A DNA stretch of 64,000 bases from an uncultured Clostridia bacterium (GTDB taxonomy: Bacteria; Bacillota; Clostridia; Oscillospirales; Ruminococcaceae): contig CAMMMX010000006.1 in the NCBI GenBank assembly GCA_946498095.1, forward strand, positions 1 through 64,000. The letters run 5' to 3'. The notes beneath the pieces were generated by a model. The model had not been told where the DNA came from. It ran no database searches and saw nothing but the letters and a program-made list of their open reading frames with translations. Of this stretch, positions 45,449 to 54,340 are shown piece after piece; positions within the stretch are counted from its first letter, which is position 1; each line of letters starts with the position of its first letter. Position numbers and translations under genes: made by a program.

Positions 45449-48400
45449 ATGTACAACAAGGTTTCCCCTGATATGGATTTTTTAAGCCGCGAAAAAGAAA
45501 CGCTGCGGTTTTGGCAGGAAAACCACATCTTTGAAAAAAGTATTGAGCAGCGCAAGGACGCGCCCGCCTATACCTTTTACGACGGTCCGCCTACCGCGAA
45601 CGGCAAGCCGCATATCGGCCATGTGCTGACCCGTGTGATCAAGGACCTTATCCCACGCTACCAGACGATGAAGGGCCAAAAAGTGCCACGTAAAGCCGGC
45701 TGGGATACGCATGGCTTGCCCGTCGAACTGGAGGTTGAAAAGCTTCTGGGGCTCGATGGCAAGGAGCAGATCGAACAGTATGGGCTGGAACCCTTTATTG
45801 AAAAGTGTAAGGAAAGCGTATGGAAATATAAGGGGATGTGGGAGGACTTTTCCGATATCGTCGGCTTTTGGGCGGACATGGATCACCCCTACGTCACCTA
45901 CGACAACAACTTCATTGAGTCGGAATGGTGGGCGCTGAAGCAAATCTGGGATAAGGGGCTACTCTATAAAGGCTTCAAAATCGTCCCTTACTGCCCCCGC
46001 TGCGGCACGCCGCTGTCCAGCCATGAGGTTGCGCAGGGTTACAAAGACGTTAAGGAACGCTCCGCCATCGCAAAATTCAAGGTCAAAGATGAGGACGCCT
46101 ATATCCTGGCCTGGACCACCACGCCTTGGACGCTGCCGTCCAACGTAGCCTTGTGCGTCAACCCCGACGAGGAATATGTCAAGGTGCATAGCGCCGACGG
46201 CAACACCTACTATCTTGCCCGCGCGCTGTGCGATACCGTGCTGGATGGGGAATATGAGGTTCTGCAGTCCTACACCGGCAAGGAGCTGGAGTATAAAGAG
46301 TACGAACCACTGTTCGACTTCGTACAGCCGAAGGAAAAATGCTGGTACGTCACCTGCGACCATTACGTCACCCTGACCGACGGTACCGGTGTGGTTCACA
46401 TCGCGCCCGCTTTTGGCGAAGACGACGCCAATGTCGGCCGCAATTACGGCCTTCCCTTCGTCCAGCTCGTCGACCAGAAGGGCGAGATGACCAAGGAAAC
46501 ACTCTGGCCGGGCGTTTTCTGCAAGGACGCCGATCCCGAGGTCCTCAAAAATTTGCGCGAACGCGGGCTGCTCTATGCCGCGCCCAAATTTGAGCACAGC
46601 TATCCTCATTGCTGGCGCTGCGGTACGCCGCTGATCTACTATGCCCGTGACTCGTGGTTTATCAAGATGACCGCCGTCAAGGACAAGCTGATCAAGAACA
46701 ACAACACCATCAACTGGATCCCTGAAAGCATTGGCAAGGGCCGGTTCGGCGACTGGCTGGAAAACGTCCAGGATTGGGGAATCAGCCGAAACCGCTACTG
46801 GGGTACGCCGCTGAACATCTGGGAGTGCGAATGCGGGCACCAGCACAGTGTCGGCAGCATTGAAGAACTGAAAAAGCTGTCGGACAACTGTCCGGACAAT
46901 ATCGAACTGCACCGTCCCTACATTGACGCTGTGGCCATCCCCTGCCCGGTCTGCGGGAAGGAAATGCACCGGGTGCCTGAAGTCATCGACTGCTGGTTCG
47001 ACTCCGGCTCTATGCCCTTCGCCCAGCATCACTACCCCTTTGAAAACCAGGATCTGTTTGCGGAGCAGTTCCCCGCCGACTTCATCTCCGAGGCCGTCGA
47101 CCAGACGCGCGGCTGGTTCTACTCGCTTTTGGCTATCTCTACGCTCCTGTTTGACAAGGCACCGTTCAAAAATGTCATTGTTCTGGGGCTTGTCCAGGAC
47201 GAAAACGGTCAGAAGATGTCCAAGTCCAAAGGCAACGCCGTCGACCCCTTTGACGCGCTGCAAACCTTTGGCGCTGACGCGATCCGTTGGTACTTCTATA
47301 CAAACTCCGCCCCCTGGCTGCCCAACCGCTTCCATGAGAAAGCCGTACTGGAAGGCCAGCGCAAGTTTATGTCGACGCTTTGGAACACGTATGCCTTCTT
47401 CGTGCTCTACGCCAACATCGACGGGTTTGACGCGTCGCAGCACAAGCTGGACACAGCATCCCTCAGCGTTATGGACCGCTGGGTGCTGTCGCGGCTGAAC
47501 ACCACTGTCAAGGCGGTGGACGATAACCTTGCCGCCTACCGTATCCCTGAGGCAGCCCGTGCCCTGCAGGACTTTGTTGACGAACTGAGCAACTGGTACG
47601 TTCGCCGCAGCCGCAGCCGTTTCTGGGCAAAAGGCCAGTCACAGGACAAGGAAAACGCCTTTATGACACTTTACACGGCACTGGTGACGGTAGCGAAGGC
47701 GGCGGCGCCGATGGTACCCTTCCTCAGCGAGGCGATTTACCAGAACCTAGTACGGTCAAACGGCAACACAAACGCGCCGGAAAGCGTCCACCTCTGTGCC
47801 TTCCCCGCGTATGACGCTTCGCTGGTCGACGCTTCACTGGAAGCCGATATGGCCGAGGTGCTGGACATCGTCACCATGGGTCGTGCGGCCCGCAACGCCG
47901 CTAATGTGAAGAACCGCCAGCCGCTCGCTGCCATGTACGTCAAGGCTGCACGGACGCTCCCCGAAGCATACAGCGCCGTCATCCGCGATGAACTCAACGT
48001 GAAATCAGTAGAGTTCGTCAACGATGTATCCCGCTTTACCACCTACACCTTCAAACCCCAGCTCAAGCTTCTGGGCCGTAAGTATGGCAAACAAGTCGGC
48101 GATATTGGCCGCGCGCTCGCCGGTGTGGACGGGCAGGCCGCGATGGCGCAGCTGAAGGCGAAAGGCACGCTCAGCGTCACGCTGGCGGACGGCACTGCTG
48201 TCAACCTCTCCGAAGAGGAACTGCTGATTGACGCCGCACAGCTCCCCGGCTACGCCTCCTTTACCGATCGCGACGCCACCGTTGTTCTGGATGTCACTTT
48301 GACACCGCAACTGGTTGAAGAGGGTTTTGTCCGCGAAATTATCAGCAAAGTGCAGTCGATGCGCAAAGATGCCGGCTTCGAAGTGATGGATCATATCGTC

Positions 48401-48574
48401 CTTTACGCGCAGGGCAACGACCGCATTGAAAACATCCTGCGCCAAAACACCGACGCTGTCAGCACGGACGTGCTGGCTGACAACATCGTCTACGGCGACG
48501 CGAAGGGTTACACGCTCCAATGGTCCATCAACGGTGAGAACGTCACCCTCGGTGTAGAAAAGGTTACAGCATAA
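45449..48574 (+). CDS. ileS: Isoleucyl-tRNA synthetase, eukaryote-like (type 2)
   Basis: 1041 residues from MYNKVSPDMDFLSREKETLR (GGGAGG at 7 bases). The HIGH motif is in PTANGKPHIGHV and the KMSKS motif in GQKMSKSKGN. An editing domain follows, with zinc-binding pairs (CPRCGTPLSS, CWRCGTPL). The pattern GWDTHGLPVELEVEK is that of type 2 / eukaryote-like IleRS, rather than the common bacterial GWDTHGLPIE. Type 2 enzymes resist mupirocin. Regulated by the upstream T-box. Confidence 0.95.
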   Translation: MYNKVSPDMDFLSREKETLRFWQENHIFEKSIEQRKDAPAYTFYDGPPTANGKPHIGHVLTRVIKDLIPRYQTMKGQKVPRKAGWDTHGLPVELEVEKLLGLDGKEQIEQYGLEPFIEKCKESVWKYKGMWEDFSDIVGFWADMDHPYVTYDNNFIESEWWALKQIWDKGLLYKGFKIVPYCPRCGTPLSSHEVAQGYKDVKERSAIAKFKVKDEDAYILAWTTTPWTLPSNVALCVNPDEEYVKVHSADGNTYYLARALCDTVLDGEYEVLQSYTGKELEYKEYEPLFDFVQPKEKCWYVTCDHYVTLTDGTGVVHIAPAFGEDDANVGRNYGLPFVQLVDQKGEMTKETLWPGVFCKDADPEVLKNLRERGLLYAAPKFEHSYPHCWRCGTPLIYYARDSWFIKMTAVKDKLIKNNNTINWIPESIGKGRFGDWLENVQDWGISRNRYWGTPLNIWECECGHQHSVGSIEELKKLSDNCPDNIELHRPYIDAVAIPCPVCGKEMHRVPEVIDCWFDSGSMPFAQHHYPFENQDLFAEQFPADFISEAVDQTRGWFYSLLAISTLLFDKAPFKNVIVLGLVQDENGQKMSKSKGNAVDPFDALQTFGADAIRWYFYTNSAPWLPNRFHEKAVLEGQRKFMSTLWNTYAFFVLYANIDGFDASQHKLDTASLSVMDRWVLSRLNTTVKAVDDNLAAYRIPEAARALQDFVDELSNWYVRRSRSRFWAKGQSQDKENAFMTLYTALVTVAKAAAPMVPFLSEAIYQNLVRSNGNTNAPESVHLCAFPAYDASLVDASLEADMAEVLDIVTMGRAARNAANVKNRQPLAAMYVKAARTLPEAYSAVIRDELNVKSVEFVNDVSRFTTYTFKPQLKLLGRKYGKQVGDIGRALAGVDGQAAMAQLKAKGTLSVTLADGTAVNLSEEELLIDAAQLPGYASFTDRDATVVLDVTLTPQLVEEGFVREIISKVQSMRKDAGFEVMDHIVLYAQGNDRIENILRQNTDAVSTDVLADNIVYGDAKGYTLQWSINGENVTLGVEKVTA

Positions 48575-48601
48575 AGTTTGGTTTACAACCTCTTGTTCAT
48601 G

Positions 48602-48649
48602 AAAATCCATCTTCCCTGTCATCTAAAGGTGGCAGGGAAGATGGATTTT
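48602..48649 (+). terminator. Terminator of ileS
   Basis: AAAATCCATCTTCCCTG pairs with CAGGGAAGATGGATTTT, followed by ATTC; strong stem of 17 bp. Confidence 0.8.
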
Positions 48650-48739
48650 ATTCTATATAGATTGGACAGTCGTAATGATAGGCCTTTAATTGCGCTTCTT
48701 AATTTGTGAATTTTATTTGCTATTTATTATATATATTTC

Positions 48740-48768
48740 TTTACTTATTTTATTTTTCTTGCTATAAT
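48740..48768 (+). promoter_or_regulatory. Promoter of the permease-ATPase-permease cassette
   Basis: TTTACT, 17-bp spacer, TATAAT, in a very AT-rich stretch, 40 bases before the ATG. Confidence 0.6.
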
Positions 48769-48808
48769 ATTGCTGATAATCAATATTATTTAGGAAAGAT
48801 GTTGTAAA

Positions 48809-50269
48809 ATGTTAAAGCGAGTTTTTTTAAACGTCATACAAAAACCGTTTCAAACCTGCGTGCTTTTCTTTATGGTTTTCCTCATTGGAATCATCGGCTG
48901 CAGCGGCGTAACGCTCTATTTCGCGGCCGATTCCACCCGGCAGGAAACCTTGCGCCAGCTAGGCGCGCAACTGATGCTGTCAGGACATACCGAAGCGCCG
49001 ACTATCGAGTGGACTGTAGGGGAGTCTCTGGGTAGCGGTATCTCTGAAGATACTGTCATTAACATTGACGACCTCCCCTCCAAGACCTATCCGGTGACGG
49101 AAGAAATGATCCAGCAGATCGAAGCACTCCCGCATGTTCAGGGCTGCGAAATGTATTTGAGCACCGTCGTGCAACCATACAATTGCCAAAATGTAAAAAA
49201 ATATAGCGGCTATAATCCTGAGGAGCAAAACCAAACTGCTACCTTTAGCGAGGAGGAAATCACACAGGAGAAAGGGGCGCTTACGCTGGTGGGAAGCACA
49301 CGGATCGATCTGCTGGACGAATTCCGGCGTGGACAGAACGTTCTCACAGAGGGCAGCCTCCCCTCTGCAGACAATCCGGGGGTACTGATCAGCGAAGAGT
49401 TAGCCGCACAAAACGGGCTGTCGGTGGGAGACTCTATCGAGATTGCTATTACACAACCCCGCGCACAGGCCCTGCATACCCAAAGCAAGCGGCAGTCCCT
49501 TCCGGTAGTGGGGATCTACCATACCAGCCTCTACTTTGAGGTTCTAGAAACCAACAGCTGTGGAGAAGCAATTTTTGCTGCAAGCCCTTACAATGCCGTT
49601 TTTGCCGACTACGGATCGGCCTTTACGACAATCGGCTATACGGAGGAGACCTATACCCCCTCGTCGACTACCGTCTACGTCAATTCTCCCACCCAGCTGG
49701 ATTCTGTCGCAGAGCAAATCAAAGCGATACCTATCGACTGGGAGCATTACACCCTCTTCAATATGACGCAGGGGATCTATGAGGATTCGGGAGCGCAACT
49801 GGAATCTATTTCCACAACTGCACTTCGTATTGTTCTTTTCAGCCTAATTGCAGGCGGTATTCTGCTTGTTTTGGCCGTCTCCATTTGGAACAAAAGCAAT
49901 ACATACGAAACCGGCCTTCTTATTGCGCTAGGTGAAAGCAAACCCCGTATTCTGCTGTCGCAACTGCTGAAGGTAGCGCTCATCGTCCTGTGTGCGTTTG
50001 CCGCAGCCTGCATATGCAGCTATTTTCTCACTACCTTTCTTGCCCAGAATCTTGAACCAGAATTTATCTCCCAAAGCGCTGAGACCAGCGTCGGCGCTTT
50101 CGAGGACGGGAAAATGGCAATTGCGCAGCACCTGTATATCCAGCCGCGGCCACAAGCTTTTCTATGGATGGCAGGCCTAGGGCTCCTTCTCATTCTGCTT
50201 GCGGTATCCATTCCGGCTACCATCGTCATGCGGCTGCGTCCACGCAGCATTCTGGACAAAGCGGAATGA
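48809..50269 (+). CDS. FtsX/MacB-type ABC permease 1
   Basis: 486 residues. A membrane helix at residues about 12-38, a large extracellular domain (40-340, MacB-type), then three helices (around 345-370, 395-420, 450-475) with the conserved IALGESKPRILLSQLLKVAL region. RBS GGAAAG. It pairs with the ATPase that follows. Likely substrates for such systems are peptides or lipoproteins; which one cannot be read here. Confidence 0.82.
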   Translation: MLKRVFLNVIQKPFQTCVLFFMVFLIGIIGCSGVTLYFAADSTRQETLRQLGAQLMLSGHTEAPTIEWTVGESLGSGISEDTVINIDDLPSKTYPVTEEMIQQIEALPHVQGCEMYLSTVVQPYNCQNVKKYSGYNPEEQNQTATFSEEEITQEKGALTLVGSTRIDLLDEFRRGQNVLTEGSLPSADNPGVLISEELAAQNGLSVGDSIEIAITQPRAQALHTQSKRQSLPVVGIYHTSLYFEVLETNSCGEAIFAASPYNAVFADYGSAFTTIGYTEETYTPSSTTVYVNSPTQLDSVAEQIKAIPIDWEHYTLFNMTQGIYEDSGAQLESISTTALRIVLFSLIAGGILLVLAVSIWNKSNTYETGLLIALGESKPRILLSQLLKVALIVLCAFAAACICSYFLTTFLAQNLEPEFISQSAETSVGAFEDGKMAIAQHLYIQPRPQAFLWMAGLGLLLILLAVSIPATIVMRLRPRSILDKAE

Positions 50270-50312
50270 GCCGTACCCTGTCAAACTATCGTTGTGTGAA
50301 GGAGTTATTGTT

Positions 50313-50996
50313 ATGCTATCTATGCAAAAAGTAAGTTTTCGTTATGGGAAAAATACGGACTATGTGCTGTCCGGCGTGGATGCTGATTTTGTCCCCGGTA
50401 AATTCTACACCGTTTTCGGGCCGTCCGGAAGCGGAAAGACGACCTGCCTATCCCTGCTGGGGGGCCTCGACACCCCCACCGCCGGGGAGGTTCTTTTGGA
50501 TGGTATCTCTCTGCGCCAAATTGGCGGGGAAGAACTTCGGCGGAAGCATGTGTCGTACATCTTCCAAAATTATATGCTGTTCCCCTATATGAGCGCGGTG
50601 CAAAACGTGGTCACCGCAATTGAAATCAGCGGCAAAGGCGGTCGCGAGGCAAAGCAGGAAGCGGAAAAAGTACTGTTATCACTGGGAATAGAAGAAAAGG
50701 ACATGTACCGAAAGGTACGCAAATTATCAGGCGGCCAACAGCAACGCGTCGCCATCGCGCGTTCCGTCGCGACGGGAAGCAGATATATCCTCGCGGATGA
50801 GCCGACCGGCAATCTGGACAAGAAAAACGCGCAGATGATTATTGACATTTTCCTAAGACTTGTCCGGGAACAGGAGAAGTGTCTTGTTGTAGTCACCCAC
50901 TCCCAGCAGGTGCGAGATGCATCGGATATTCGTTATGAGCTAACCGACGGCCAGCTTTCTCTATGGGGGGAGGCGGCGGAATATGCGGAATTTTAG
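50313..50996 (+). CDS. ABC ATPase of MacB/LolD type
   Basis: 227 residues from MLSMQKVSFRYGK (GAAGGAG at 8 bases; the longer frame to 50199 overlaps the permease). Walker A GPSGSGKTTCLSLL, signature LSGGQQQRVAIARS, Walker B YILADEPTGNLD, H-loop VVTHSQQV. Flanked by two permease genes; the second permease starts 14 bases before this stop. Confidence 0.92.
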   Translation: MLSMQKVSFRYGKNTDYVLSGVDADFVPGKFYTVFGPSGSGKTTCLSLLGGLDTPTAGEVLLDGISLRQIGGEELRRKHVSYIFQNYMLFPYMSAVQNVVTAIEISGKGGREAKQEAEKVLLSLGIEEKDMYRKVRKLSGGQQQRVAIARSVATGSRYILADEPTGNLDKKNAQMIIDIFLRLVREQEKCLVVVTHSQQVRDASDIRYELTDGQLSLWGEAAEYAEF

Positions 50997-52311
50997 CACG
51001 ATCGCCAAGCGTGCCTTCCGGACCATCAGTGGAAAATGGAAAGGATATGCTCTGCTTCTGCTCGTAGTTGCTGCCATAACCCTTACCCTGTATATCTTCT
51101 TTTTCTGGCTGGATGCGTCCGCCCGTCTCGCTACTCAGGCACGCACGTCGACCGAGGCCTGCATCCTCCTGCAGTCCAATGACCGGCAGCAGATCGGTTC
51201 TCTCCCGCAAGCCATGCGGGAGCATCCAGCTGTCAAAGGCTCGGACACAACCACACTGCTCACGGCGTCCCCAGTGAATTTTGTCAACGCTGTCAGCAGG
51301 CAGGACAGCCCCTTCGATCTGCCTGGCGAGTCGGATCAGGTGCTTGTTTCTGCACACACGGATATTGCCATGTCGGACGCCTTTCGTACTGGAAACGCTT
51401 CACTTGTAGAAGGTGCATTCCCCACCGGCAGCGACCCGCAGGTGGTTATCGAGGACGTCCTAGCAAAGCGTAACGGGCTTCAAATCGGGGACAGTATTTC
51501 GATGTCGCTGTCCTTGCCTGGATACACAGAGCCTCATCAGCTGAATCTGCGCGTTTGCGGGATCTACCATCTGCAACAGCCAATCGAAGCCACTTATTAT
51601 ACCAGTGACGGTACCCCTGTCTATGGTGCATCTCCGTACAGCAGCGTTTTCGTCCCCTTCGATACACTTGCCGTCCGGTTCCCGGACGCGCTTTCTCAGG
51701 ACTCGGTCTGTTTCTATCTGACGGATTTCACAGCAATCAGCAGTGTACTAGAACAGTTTCGTCAGCTAAACCCCGATCCTGCACGTTACACCCTTTCCGA
51801 CTTTACCGACTATCGCTACGAACAGTTGTTGCAGGCCTCCCAAGCAGTTGGACGGCTGATCCTGGCAGCAGTATGGATCTTCATCGGGATGGAACTGCTG
51901 ATCCTATTCTTCGCTATACTCTCCATTCTGCGTAGCTACTACAAAGACGCTGGTATCCTCATCGCACTCGGCGAACGCCGCCGCTGTGTTGCGGCACAGT
52001 TTCTCTTTCAAATCCTCGTCGTTGGGGTGGTCGCCGTTAGTGTGACGCTGGTGGGAGCATTTCTTCTTACCCCGTTGCTCGCTACGCTGGCTAGCGGTCA
52101 GATCGTGCACACGGCAGCGGAAACGCTACCGGGGAATGCCGTTGAAATAGGCGCGATAGAAAACATGGCCAGGCTACTGGAAGAACACGGTGGGAACTTC
52201 GCGATGCTCTATGCGTCAATAGCTGTGTTGTCCGTGTTGGTACTCTTAGGTCTCTCCTCCTTTTTCTTATTCTCCCACACCCCAACAAGACGACTTTTCG
52301 ACAAGGAATAA
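50983..52311 (+). CDS. FtsX/MacB-type ABC permease 2
   Basis: 442 residues, with the same layout as permease 1 but clearly diverged: N-terminal helix (YALLLLVVAAITLTLYIFFF), extracellular domain, and C-terminal helices with the related IALGERRRCVAAQFLFQIL. Both permeases share the MacB signature LKRNGLQIGDSISMS / AAQNGLSVGDSIEIA. The two probably form a heterodimer on one ATPase dimer. A terminator follows about 100 bases later. Confidence 0.82.
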   Translation: MRNFSTIAKRAFRTISGKWKGYALLLLVVAAITLTLYIFFFWLDASARLATQARTSTEACILLQSNDRQQIGSLPQAMREHPAVKGSDTTTLLTASPVNFVNAVSRQDSPFDLPGESDQVLVSAHTDIAMSDAFRTGNASLVEGAFPTGSDPQVVIEDVLAKRNGLQIGDSISMSLSLPGYTEPHQLNLRVCGIYHLQQPIEATYYTSDGTPVYGASPYSSVFVPFDTLAVRFPDALSQDSVCFYLTDFTAISSVLEQFRQLNPDPARYTLSDFTDYRYEQLLQASQAVGRLILAAVWIFIGMELLILFFAILSILRSYYKDAGILIALGERRRCVAAQFLFQILVVGVVAVSVTLVGAFLLTPLLATLASGQIVHTAAETLPGNAVEIGAIENMARLLEEHGGNFAMLYASIAVLSVLVLLGLSSFFLFSHTPTRRLFDKE

Positions 52312-52409
52312 GAGACGTGCAGACGTAGCCCCGAAACACAAGGATGGATTCGCCATATGGTCGAACATACCACAGGCCTTTTACCGTCAACGTTCTCCGA
52401 CAGTACAAC

Positions 52410-52437
52410 CGCCCCGTCCAGAAAGGCGGGGTTTTTT
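52410..52437 (+). terminator. Terminator of the permease cassette
   Basis: GCCCCG pairs with CGGGGT, followed by TTTTTT. Confidence 0.7.
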
Positions 52438-52524
52438 GCCTTGCGAATCGCCTAGATTGCTTCATCCAACAGGGCTTCCTGTATGGATGAGCCAAATGCC
52501 GTATCCAAAAACAGCGATCATCTC

Positions 52525-52553
52525 TTGCATCCTGCGCGCAATTCAACTATAAT
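52525..52553 (+). promoter_or_regulatory. Promoter of fucO
   Basis: TTGCAT, 17-bp spacer, TATAAT. Confidence 0.8.
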
Positions 52554-52573
52554 AAAAATATAGAGCATAATAC

Positions 52574-52585
52574 GAAAACGTTTTC
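52574..52585. promoter_or_regulatory. LacI-type operator at fucO
   Basis: GAAAACGTTTTC, a perfect 12-bp palindrome with the central CG typical of LacI/GalR operators, about 20 bases after the -10 box, where a bound repressor would block transcription. Confidence 0.6.
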
Positions 52586-52639
52586 TCCACTGTGTCCGGT
52601 ATATCCGGAGCATAGAGAGCCGGAAAGGATGGTATTTGT

Positions 52640-53800
52640 ATGGCAAACCGTTTTATCCTGAATGAAACCAGCTATCACGGCGCAGGCGCCGTCAAGGAAA
52701 TTGTTACAGAGGCGAAAGCGCGCGGCTTTCGTAAAGCGCTCATCGTCACCGACGCCGACCTTGTCCGGTTCGGTGTGGTCAAAAAGGTTACCGATCTGCT
52801 GGATGGCGCCGGGCTTGCGTATGAAATTTACGACAAGGTCAAAGCCAACCCCAGCGTTAAAGTCGTACAAGACGGTGTCGAGGCATTTAAGGCAGCGGGA
52901 GCGGACTATATGATTGCCATCGGCGGCGGCTCCCCGCAGGATACTGCCAAGGGGATCGGCATCATTATCAACAATCCCGAGTTTGCCGATGTGGTCTCCC
53001 TGGAAGGCGTTGCGCCCACTAAAAATCGCAGCGTACCGATCATCGCCGTCGCGACGACCGCTGGCACCGCTGCGGAAACCACGATAAACTACGTCATTAC
53101 CGACGAGGAAAAACGCCGCAAGTTTGTCTGCGTCGACCCGCATGACATCCCTGTTGTCGCCATTGTTGACCCGGAGATGATGTCCAGTATGCCCAAGGGG
53201 CTGACTGCTTCTACCGGACTGGACGCGTTGACCCACGCGATCGAAGGTTATACCACCCTCGGCGCCTGGGAACTGGCGGACACCTTGAACCTCAAGGCGA
53301 TCGAGCTGATTGCCCGTTCGCTGCGGAAAGCCGTAGAAAATGACCCGCAAGGACGCACCGACATGGCGCTTGGACAGTATGTCACCGGTATGGCCTTCTC
53401 CAATGTTGGATTGGGCGTCGTACATGGCATGGCGCATCCGCTTAGCGCCTTCTACGACACGCCGCACGGCGTTGCCAATGCGGTTTTGTTGCCCTACGTT
53501 ATGGAGTTTAACGCGCCTTACACCGGCGAAAAATTCCGCGAAATCGCACGGGCGATGGGTGTCGCAGGGGTAGATGCTATGTCCCAGGATGAGTACCGCA
53601 AGGCTGCTGTCGAAGCAGTACGCAAGCTGTCGGTAGATGTCGGCATCCCCCAGACGCTGCGTGAAATCGGCGTCAAGGAGGAAGACCTGGACGCGCTGGC
53701 AGACGCTGCGATGGCGGACGTCTGTACCGGCGGCAACCCACGTCCCTGTACCAAGGAATTGGTGCTTGACGTGTACCGCACCGCTTTCGGGAAAGCATAA
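52640..53800 (+). CDS. fucO: Iron-dependent lactaldehyde reductase
   Basis: 386 residues, a group III alcohol dehydrogenase. It matches E. coli FucO along its length: IGGGSPQDTAKGIG (NAD binding), TTAGTAAETTINYVITDEEK, KFVCVDPHDIP, LDALTHAIEGY and VHGMAHPLSAFY with the metal-binding His residues. FucO reduces lactaldehyde to 1,2-propanediol in deoxy-sugar breakdown. RBS GAAAGGA. A LacI-type operator precedes it; no fucose-pathway neighbours are present, so the substrate is inferred. Confidence 0.9.
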   Translation: MANRFILNETSYHGAGAVKEIVTEAKARGFRKALIVTDADLVRFGVVKKVTDLLDGAGLAYEIYDKVKANPSVKVVQDGVEAFKAAGADYMIAIGGGSPQDTAKGIGIIINNPEFADVVSLEGVAPTKNRSVPIIAVATTAGTAAETTINYVITDEEKRRKFVCVDPHDIPVVAIVDPEMMSSMPKGLTASTGLDALTHAIEGYTTLGAWELADTLNLKAIELIARSLRKAVENDPQGRTDMALGQYVTGMAFSNVGLGVVHGMAHPLSAFYDTPHGVANAVLLPYVMEFNAPYTGEKFREIARAMGVAGVDAMSQDEYRKAAVEAVRKLSVDVGIPQTLREIGVKEEDLDALADAAMADVCTGGNPRPCTKELVLDVYRTAFGKA

Positions 53801-53819
53801 CGAATACCTGCCTTTTTCC

Positions 53820-53854
53820 ACACAGGGAGCTGTTTCGCTCCCTGTGTTTTTTTA
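53820..53854 (+). terminator. Terminator of fucO
   Basis: ACACAGGGAGC pairs with GCTCCCTGTGT, followed by TTTTTTT. Confidence 0.92.
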
Positions 53855-54340
53855 TACCCAACCCTCCCCTTCGTTCCATCCGACTTCCCTTTCTGTCATA
53901 ATACGCCTTCTACCAGATAGCTAAAATGTACATCGACATGGCATTCCAATAATTCCGGAAGTCAACGCAGGCGGCGTCAAAAAGAATGGCAACCTCACCG
54001 AAGCAGACATCGTAGAAGAAAAGGCAAGGTCACGCAAAATCTTTTGATACACGTTGATAAAGGGCTTGCGGTAGGTAAATAAGCCGACCCAACAAAACTC
54101 TAGAAAGAGGAGGCCTCATTGCGATCTCTTGATTTTTTCCTGGGCACATAGGTACAGCGCTTTTCCATATCTGGCCTTCTATCAGGAAACTTGTAAAATT
54201 TTCTGTGCCAGATCGGACGGAGAGGGAGCAAACCCCTTTTCTTTTCTCTTTGGATATGCTACAATACTTCTAAATTCAAATACCATATTTCTTTTATAAA
54301 TCCTTGCAGAAAAATCTCCTCTGGAAAGGATGGACGCCAG
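53855..54340. other. Intergenic region before the GH116 gene
   Basis: A short open stretch on the plus strand (about 53938-54045) reads GIPIIPEVNAGGVKKNG and ends KARSRKIF; no start or family is clear. A possible -10 TACAAT lies near 54260. The glycosidase ribosome site (GGAAAGGA) is at its end. Confidence 0.3.

Noticed and set aside
45959-47443. 494-codon minus-strand ORF inside ileS
   Set aside because: It lies antisense to a complete IleRS in GC-rich DNA, has no family motif and no ribosome site. Similar antisense ORFs in thiC, fucO and yloV were rejected for the same reason.
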